From JARICQ01 sp964527205 (GTDB lineage: Bacteria; Bacillota; Clostridia; Tissierellales; Tissierellaceae), in contig CAZGQG010000006.1 of the NCBI GenBank assembly GCA_964527205.1, positions 1-64,000 on the forward strand: a stretch of DNA of 64,000 nucleotides, given 5' to 3'. Position numbers and translations under genes: made by a program. Below, one piece after another: positions 58,929 through 64,000 of this stretch. Positions within the stretch are counted from its first letter, which is position 1. Each line of letters starts with the position of its first letter. Below the pieces are notes generated by a model. It had not been told where the DNA came from, made no database searches, and saw only the letters and a list, made by a program, of their open reading frames with translations.

Positions 58929-60005
58929 ATGGGGAATAACAAATGGACAAGGAGATTTATAAATACAGCTCTTATACTGTTGATAGTCTTTCTTTATACC
59001 AAGGTAGATGACAGCATAATGCCTGTAATACAAATCATTGGAATGCTTATTACACCTATAATCATAGGAACATTCCTCTATTACGGCCTAAGACCAATAG
59101 TAAAGTTTTTATCTGGTAAATTTGGACATAAGGGCTTGTTTTCCTTTTTAACTATTCTGCTCTTTTTAGTTTTATTTGTAGTAGTTGTAATATTTGGGGG
59201 AGCAGCTGTTAAGTCTCAATTTGAAGATGCCTTTACAATGAATCAAGAGAAGTTCATAGAGTATAAGGATTTCCTAGATGGAAAGATACAGGAGATAGCG
59301 CCAGACTTAAATATATTTGGAACCATCTATGAAAACTTAGAAAAATCTATAAAAAGTATAAGTAAGGGTCTTGGCACAGGCCTAATGGGAGTGTTTTCAT
59401 CTATAGGAAACATAGGAACTCAATTAGTACTTGTCTTCTTTATATTGTTTTATCTCTTAAAGGATGATGAAGAATTTTTAGAGATTGCCAATAATAAAGT
59501 TCCTGACAAGTACAAGGATGAAATATTCTCCATGGAAACTAGGATAAATGAAATCCTTACAGCCTATATAAATGGGCAAATGCTTGCAGCCCTAATAATC
59601 GGAGTGCTCATGTTTATAGGCTACCTAATAATAGGAATGCCTAACGCACTTTTAATGGCAGTATTTTCACTTATAATGGCTATCATACCATTTATAGGAG
59701 CCTTTTTAGGAGTCCTGCCTGCAGTGCTTATTGCTCTTACAATAAACTTTAGTCTGGTAATTAAAATTATAATTGTAGCAGTAATAGTCCAGCAGTTAGA
59801 GGGAAATGTAATCACACCTAATATTATGGGCAATAAATTAAAGATCCATCCCCTGGCAGTAATGATTATAGTTATAATAAGTGTTAAATTAATGGGTATA
59901 CTTGGGGCCTTTATAGGCATACCTCTTTACCTAAGCTTGGTCACTGTGGCTAAGACAATATACAGAATAGCCAAGGATAGGGATATGGAAAAAACAGGAG
60001 CATAG
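58929..60005 (+). CDS. AI-2E family membrane transporter
   Basis: The 358-residue membrane protein has about seven or eight helices, a middle extramembrane region (about 95-155) and the conserved C-terminal blocks IPFIGAFLGVLPAVLIAL, QQLEGNVITPNIMG and HPLAVMIIVIISVKLMGILG. The family (YdbI/TqsA-like) includes exporters of autoinducer-2 and Na+/H+ antiporters, so the substrate is uncertain. It is followed 8 bp later by an SdpI-like gene. Confidence 0.92.
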   Translation: MGNNKWTRRFINTALILLIVFLYTKVDDSIMPVIQIIGMLITPIIIGTFLYYGLRPIVKFLSGKFGHKGLFSFLTILLFLVLFVVVVIFGGAAVKSQFEDAFTMNQEKFIEYKDFLDGKIQEIAPDLNIFGTIYENLEKSIKSISKGLGTGLMGVFSSIGNIGTQLVLVFFILFYLLKDDEEFLEIANNKVPDKYKDEIFSMETRINEILTAYINGQMLAALIIGVLMFIGYLIIGMPNALLMAVFSLIMAIIPFIGAFLGVLPAVLIALTINFSLVIKIIIVAVIVQQLEGNVITPNIMGNKLKIHPLAVMIIVIISVKLMGILGAFIGIPLYLSLVTVAKTIYRIAKDRDMEKTGA

Positions 60006-60019
60006 AAAGGAAGATGACA

Positions 60020-60379
60020 TTGACAGGATTTAAGGGAATGATCAACCTTATACTACCTATAGGATTTATAATATATGGTTTTGTATATTACAAGTTTGCA
60101 TCTAAAAAATTAAGTAATTTCTTTGGCTATAAGACTGAAAAAACACAGCTTTCCCAGGAAACTTGGGAATATGGCAATAAGAGGGTTGGAGAAATATGGA
60201 TGAAGCTAGGAGCTCTCTACACCCTAATAGTACTAGGCTTATTTATTGTAATGCCCTCAACTAGAGAAAAGGCTAGTATCATAGTAGTAATAATGGCTCT
60301 AATAGTAAGCTTTGTTCCTTTTTCCCTAGTTGAAAAGGAAATAAAGGAAAAATTTGATGAAGAGGGTAAGGCCAAATAA
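60020..60379 (+). CDS. SdpI-like small membrane protein
   Basis: About 119 residues with three or four helices. The motif FFGYKTEKTQLSQETWEYGN is characteristic of the SdpI/YfhL immunity-protein domain, in which a G-[YF]-[RK]-[TS] turn precedes a tryptophan-containing segment. SdpI protects Bacillus from the SDP toxin, but most family members have no known toxin partner, and none is seen here. Translation likely starts at TTG 60020, six bases after AAGGAAG; the ATG at 60014 directly abuts that site. A very strong terminator follows. Confidence 0.75.
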   Translation: MTGFKGMINLILPIGFIIYGFVYYKFASKKLSNFFGYKTEKTQLSQETWEYGNKRVGEIWMKLGALYTLIVLGLFIVMPSTREKASIIVVIMALIVSFVPFSLVEKEIKEKFDEEGKAK

Positions 60380-60400
60380 AATAAAATCACATAAAAATGG

Positions 60401-60451
60401 AAGAGAAAGAGATCAAATAGTAAATATTTGATCTCTTTCTCTTTTTTTTGA
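60401..60451 (+). terminator. Strong terminator after the SdpI-like gene
   Basis: AAGAGAAAGAGATCAAATA (60401-60419) pairs perfectly with 60425-60443 over 19 bp, with a 5-nt loop and a long T run. Confidence 0.93.
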
Positions 60452-60556
60452 AAAAAACTAGTCAAGGAGGCTAGGTTCAAAATAGGATTTTTTTGATATT
60501 ATTAGAATATAAGCTAAGAAAGTGTGGGATTTATATGCTAGGGGGGAGGTTGGGAT

Positions 60557-60934
60557 ATGAAAAATATTGTTTTAGTTATTCATAGAAAGCCAATTGCGCA
60601 AAGATTGTTACATGAGCTTAGGGATAAGTTAGATATAAATTTAATTTATGAAGCTGAATATGAGGATGCAATCCTTGACATATATATTCATAATGCCAAA
60701 CTCCTCCTTATTGAAGCTATGGAAACAGGTTACTATGATCTTGATTATTGTTTAAAGTTATGTATAAGTCTTAGAAAAGAAATGCCTAGCTGTAAAATAA
60801 TCCTAATGTGTTCAGAACAAAATACAGATAATATTCAAAAGGTTATAAGAGCCAAGGAAGAGGATCAAATCCATGATTTTGTCTTCTACGATACTACAAT
60901 TGAATATCTTGCCTCCAAGTTAATATCTCTTTAA
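60557..60934 (+). CDS. Receiver-like protein 1 (pseudo-receiver)
   Basis: The 125-residue protein has an alternating beta/alpha pattern like a response-regulator receiver: KNIVLVIHRK, then AKLLLIEAME where the phospho-acceptor Asp should be (Glu53 instead), then CKIILMCSEQN, and DFVFYDTTIEYLASKL in place of the conserved Lys region. No DNA-binding domain. It is probably a phosphorylation-independent partner protein. It shares the C-terminal DFVFYD-type motif with the next gene and precedes the 7TM sensor. The ATG follows GGGGGGAGG. Confidence 0.6.
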   Translation: MKNIVLVIHRKPIAQRLLHELRDKLDINLIYEAEYEDAILDIYIHNAKLLLIEAMETGYYDLDYCLKLCISLRKEMPSCKIILMCSEQNTDNIQKVIRAKEEDQIHDFVFYDTTIEYLASKLISL

Positions 60935-60984
60935 TAATAAATTAGATTATAAGCATGGAAAATTTAAAATGTGAGGTAATTCCT

Positions 60985-61386
60985 ATGAAAAAGATTGCAA
61001 TAATTACAAGCAATAAAATCTTTGGGCAGAGCTTGGAATCTTCACTTGCTTTGATTCTAGGAAACAAGCTTCAATTATTCTTGTTATCCCACTATAGGCA
61101 AGCCCTAGTAGATGCGGAAATACTAGAGATTGATCTAGCTATAATTGATATGGGAATTATGGATGGGATGGAAAATCATATAAAAGAAGAAGAGTTAACC
61201 ATGACTTTTTTCCAAAATTTAAATAGTGCTTTACCAGATTGCAAAATATTATTACTAGTTTCACAAAAGCATATCTTAAGGCAAAAAACTGCAATCCAGG
61301 CCAAGGAAAAGAAACTTGTCCAAGACTATGTTTTCTATGATGTATCCTTGCAATATTTATCCGCCAAGATCACATCTCTAATTTAG
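60985..61386 (+). CDS. Receiver-like protein 2, paralogue of the preceding gene
   Basis: This 133-residue stand-alone receiver-like protein keeps an Asp at the acceptor position (Asp55, LAIIDMGIMDG). It has CKILLLVSQKH for strand 4 and DYVFYDVSLQYLSAKI at the end, like its neighbour (DFVFYDTTIEYLASKL). The conserved receiver Lys is missing. It carries no output domain. The ATG at 60985 behind GTGAGGTAAT is used; an upstream ATG at 60955 has no ribosome site. It lies 78 bp before the sensor gene, implying a joint system. Confidence 0.6.
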   Translation: MKKIAIITSNKIFGQSLESSLALILGNKLQLFLLSHYRQALVDAEILEIDLAIIDMGIMDGMENHIKEEELTMTFFQNLNSALPDCKILLLVSQKHILRQKTAIQAKEKKLVQDYVFYDVSLQYLSAKITSLI

Positions 61387-61464
61387 TGTATTAAAGTAAG
61401 GGAGATTATGTTATAATATTATCAAAGAGATCCATATATTTCTTTCATTGGAAGGAGGATTCCT

Positions 61465-63924
61465 TTGAAAACTTATTTTCCTGATTATAATAAAAAAATT
61501 AATAGAAAAATATTAGCCCTGCTTGTGATTATCTTATTATCTAGCACCTATCTTTTAGCCTGTAGCAAAAATGTAGAAAGTGATTCCATACTACTTAATA
61601 TAGATGAAGAATCTAAGTATTCCAAGTTTATAGAGGAAGAACTTTCTTCCATTAAGGTTGAAAGGACTGAAAACAAAGCTTACTCTGCCCTAAGTGCTGG
61701 GGGCATAACAGAAGCCTTTGATGCCCAAGCTATAGGCGCCATAGAAACTAAACTTGCAAAATTTTGGTATCCTCATTATCTTGCAACAGTGGTAATCGCC
61801 ATAGACCGGGATCAAACAGATATGCTTATCTCTGATTGGAAAGATTTATATGAGAGCCAAGAGGAGCTAGGAATGTCTAGTGGCCTAGGGGATTTACAAA
61901 TGATTATAGCAGCCATGTCCTATGGACTAGAAGGCAAAGACTATACAATAAATAGTTCAATGGATCTATTAAAGACATTAAATAAAAAATCCCTTCTTAA
62001 AATCAATTCATTTGAAAGCCCTATTATTATTTGCTATGACTATCAAGGGGCGGATCTTATAGAAAAAGGTAGAAATATAGAACTTATAATTCCTTCAGGG
62101 GGAAGCATAAGTTATAAAAAGGGATTACTGTCAAAAAAAGAACTAAAATTTGATAATAGCTTAGATGAATTCTTAATAAAAAATAATTATAGAAGCTTAG
62201 ATGGAAGGAGCAATCCTTTGACTTACCCTGAGGGATCTAGCTATGAAAAAACCCTAGAGCTAGAAGACTATGAGCATTTTGCAGAGGCTACAAGAAAGAC
62301 TGAGATTCTCTTTCAAAGAAAGGTCTTAGGGGCAAAAAGAATCATGTCCATTAACTACCGAGAACATCTATATTTTGCCCTAATATATATAATTATTGTA
62401 AGTATTTGGACAGGTACAATCCTTAGAAGATCTATGCAAAGAGGGATTTCTTATGCTAGTTTATTTACTGGGATTATATTAATAGCATGGGCCTTGGTAA
62501 GACTAATTAAATATCAGGTATTTGGCAATCAATTGCTTTCAAGATACCTATGGTATTCATATTATATATTTTTACTATCCTTGCCCTTGGTAATACTTTG
62601 GATGGCATGGGCCATAGATAAGCCTATGAACAAGGTATATCCACCTAAATGGTGGTGGGGAATGGGGCTAGTAAGCTTCGGATTAATAATACTTGTCTTT
62701 ACAAATGATCTTCATGGACTTGTATTTAAACTAGATCTTAGCCGAGGAGACTGGGATATAAATTATGACTATGGCTTGGGCTATTATATTATACTCCTTA
62801 TATCCACTTTCAATCTTGTTCTTGCATTTTTAATTCTTATAAAAAAATCTATGGAAGGGCCTAGGAAAAAAAGAATTGTATTTCCTTTAGGAGTATTCTT
62901 CTTATTTATCCTATATAACTATCAATATATAAGGCGATATCCTCTTATCTATGAAACTGATTTAACCATAGTTACAGGACTTTTTACCCTGCTTATGTTT
63001 GAAGCATCTATAGCCTCAGGCTTGATTCCAGTAAACTCAAAGTATATTACAATATTTACAAAATCCCCATTAAAAATGCAAATAATAGATAAAAATAAAG
63101 AATTGGCAATCTCATCAAGCTCTTCATTGACCTTAGAAAAAAGTAGTGTTGAAAAAGCTATAAATTATTCTCCTTTTCCATACTTACAAGAAGATGAATC
63201 TCTCCTATTTGCTAATCCAATAGCTGGAGGCTATGCCCTATGGTCTAAGGATATTAGCAGTATCCAAAATTTGTGTAGGGAAATAGAAGAATCTACAAAA
63301 AAACTCCTTAAGGCCAATGAGATTCTAGCTGAAGAAGAAAAAATAAGGGCTTTGATCAATGAAAAAAATGAAAAAAGAGAATTAATGGAAGAGTTGGAAA
63401 GTGAAATAGCTGGGAAAATCCATATTTTAACAAAGATGATAGAAGACCTAGAAGGCTCAGAAGATGAAGAAGTAGAATTAGCACGCTTAGCTCTACTTTT
63501 ATCTTACATTAAAAGAAAATCTAACTTATTTTTCAAGGAAAAGAAAGTAGAAGAAATCAGGGTGGAAGAATTAAGGATTTATTTAGATGAATTATGTGAA
63601 ATGGCAAAGTATTCAAAGCTAAGAGTTCTCTTTAGGAATGAACTGGAGGGAAAGCTAGCTATCAGATATGCCAGCCTATTCTATGATTTTTTCTATAATG
63701 TAACTGAGGGAGCCCTTGGAAAAGGTGCTTCATATATTATTGCAAACCTAGAAGAGGATGAAAAGACATTTACAATGAGAATGCTAGGATCAGAGGATTT
63801 AAGTCCCTTCTTTACAGATGAAAAGCTTATAAATGGAATTTCTGCTGCAAGGGGCAAAATTACAATAAAACAAGTAGAAGATACAGTAGGGATTAGTATT
63901 TCTTTTCCTAAAGGAGGAGAATGA
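61465..63924 (+). CDS. Lipoprotein-type SBP-like domain fused to 7TM sensor with kinase-like C-terminus
   Basis: The 819-residue protein has a lipobox signal (LLAC, Cys33) and an extracytoplasmic domain (about 45-300) resembling ABC substrate-binding folds (VVIAIDRDQTDMLISDWKDL, AYSALSAGG). Seven or eight helices follow (about 303-520), patterned like the histidine-kinase N-terminal 7TM domain (FTNDLHGLVF, YDYGLGYYIILL). Then come a PAS-like stretch, a coiled coil (about 615-680) and a C-terminal GHKL-like region (about 715-815). No canonical H-box or G-boxes are visible, so the kinase core seems degenerate. It starts with TTG behind GAAGGAGG. It likely senses an external ligand and signals to the receiver-like proteins upstream. 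Confidence 0.65.
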   Translation: MKTYFPDYNKKINRKILALLVIILLSSTYLLACSKNVESDSILLNIDEESKYSKFIEEELSSIKVERTENKAYSALSAGGITEAFDAQAIGAIETKLAKFWYPHYLATVVIAIDRDQTDMLISDWKDLYESQEELGMSSGLGDLQMIIAAMSYGLEGKDYTINSSMDLLKTLNKKSLLKINSFESPIIICYDYQGADLIEKGRNIELIIPSGGSISYKKGLLSKKELKFDNSLDEFLIKNNYRSLDGRSNPLTYPEGSSYEKTLELEDYEHFAEATRKTEILFQRKVLGAKRIMSINYREHLYFALIYIIIVSIWTGTILRRSMQRGISYASLFTGIILIAWALVRLIKYQVFGNQLLSRYLWYSYYIFLLSLPLVILWMAWAIDKPMNKVYPPKWWWGMGLVSFGLIILVFTNDLHGLVFKLDLSRGDWDINYDYGLGYYIILLISTFNLVLAFLILIKKSMEGPRKKRIVFPLGVFFLFILYNYQYIRRYPLIYETDLTIVTGLFTLLMFEASIASGLIPVNSKYITIFTKSPLKMQIIDKNKELAISSSSSLTLEKSSVEKAINYSPFPYLQEDESLLFANPIAGGYALWSKDISSIQNLCREIEESTKKLLKANEILAEEEKIRALINEKNEKRELMEELESEIAGKIHILTKMIEDLEGSEDEEVELARLALLLSYIKRKSNLFFKEKKVEEIRVEELRIYLDELCEMAKYSKLRVLFRNELEGKLAIRYASLFYDFFYNVTEGALGKGASYIIANLEEDEKTFTMRMLGSEDLSPFFTDEKLINGISAARGKITIKQVEDTVGISISFPKGGE

Positions 63925-63925
63925 A

Positions 63926-64000
63926 ATGATAGGACTCTTTAAACTTTCTTGGATGGGAGCAATTTTTATAACTTTTATATTAGGAATCTGTGTATTAGCC
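63926..64000 (+). CDS. Start of a membrane protein, cut by the right window edge
   Basis: An ATG two bases after the sensor stop codon, behind AAGGAGGAG, opens a frame reading MIGLFKLSWMGAIFITFILG followed by ICVLA at the edge. This is a hydrophobic N-terminal helix. It is translationally close to the sensor gene and is probably another component of the same system. Identity cannot be read from 25 residues. Confidence 0.55.
   Translation, partial: MIGLFKLSWMGAIFITFILGICVLA

Noticed and set aside
1..64000. CRISPR arrays, rRNA, tRNA, prophage or integrase genes
   Set aside because: No regularly spaced repeats, no tRNA-like cloverleaf or rRNA stretches, and no phage or recombinase proteins were seen on either strand.

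Overview
The window is low-GC (roughly one-third GC) chromosomal DNA from an anaerobic Firmicute. Heavy AGA/AGG/ATA codon use, strong GGAGG ribosome sites, frequent TTG and GTG starts, and a gene set with hybrid-cluster protein (Hcp), NH3-dependent NAD synthase, oligoendopeptidase F and many MATE/EamA exporters point to Clostridia in the broad sense, most likely Tissierellia; this placement is inference. Two runs of exactly 100 N (5233-5332, 55254-55353) show that it is a scaffolded draft or metagenome assembly. I see no rRNA, tRNA, CRISPR array, phage or insertion sequence. Genes are densely packed, and almost every operon ends in a strong hairpin terminator, often a perfect palindrome serving two convergent genes. 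No gene-free stretch exceeds 300 bases.

Layout. 1-6 kb: an edge-cut D-aminopeptidase, an FAD/NAD(P) oxidoreductase, a cold-shock gene with a long leader, and a MoxR-DUF58-DUF4129 operon broken by gap 1. 6-11.9 kb: M18 aminopeptidase, L,D-transpeptidase, FMN-binding lipoprotein, CcdA-TlpA thiol redox pair, nadE. 12-23.7 kb: two MATE pumps, two EamA transporters, a K+ channel with a damaged C-terminus, a MATE-TetR operon with a consensus promoter and twin operators, ychF, a TtcA-like enzyme, and a DEAD-box helicase with a YczE-like membrane protein. 23.8-28 kb: a response regulator-kinase-metallohydrolase operon divergent from htrA. 28-31.3 kb: a phosphonate/phosphite-type ABC importer with a fused double permease. 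31.4-39 kb: an unusually asymmetric ABC-F protein, msrB, padR, pepF, an NSS symporter and a third MATE pump. 39.3-44.8 kb: lone purC, then marR with a heterodimeric ABC exporter. 44.9-49.4 kb: YpfJ-like metallopeptidase, nitroreductase, LCP protein, and a cation/H+ antiporter with a PII-like partner. 49.4-54.7 kb: a nitrosative-stress neighbourhood (zinc-ribbon protein, Hcp, YgbA-like protein). 54.8-55.8 kb: a wrecked ABC exporter around gap 2. 55.8-64 kb: folA, CDF metal exporter, copper-amine-oxidase-domain protein, NifU-like scaffold, AI-2E and SdpI-like membrane proteins, and at the right edge two receiver-like proteins upstream of an 819-residue lipoprotein/7TM sensor.

How the genes work together. 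The clearest circuits are: (1) a 14-bp GTAAC-N4-GTTAC palindrome exactly 29.5 bp upstream of a TATAAT box at both the zinc-ribbon gene and hcp, the geometry of class II CRP/FNR-type activation; (2) TetR autoregulation of a MATE pump through two AATGAA-N6-TTCATT operators abutting the -10 box; (3) MarR control of a heterodimeric ABC exporter through a TTAG-N4-CTAA dyad just after the start site; (4) an OmpR-type two-component system probably controlling HtrA; (5) the edge-cut 7TM sensor cluster, the least explained system here. Several apparent lesions (K+ channel tail, ABC exporter) sit at short repeats or gaps and must be separated from assembly error before being called biology.
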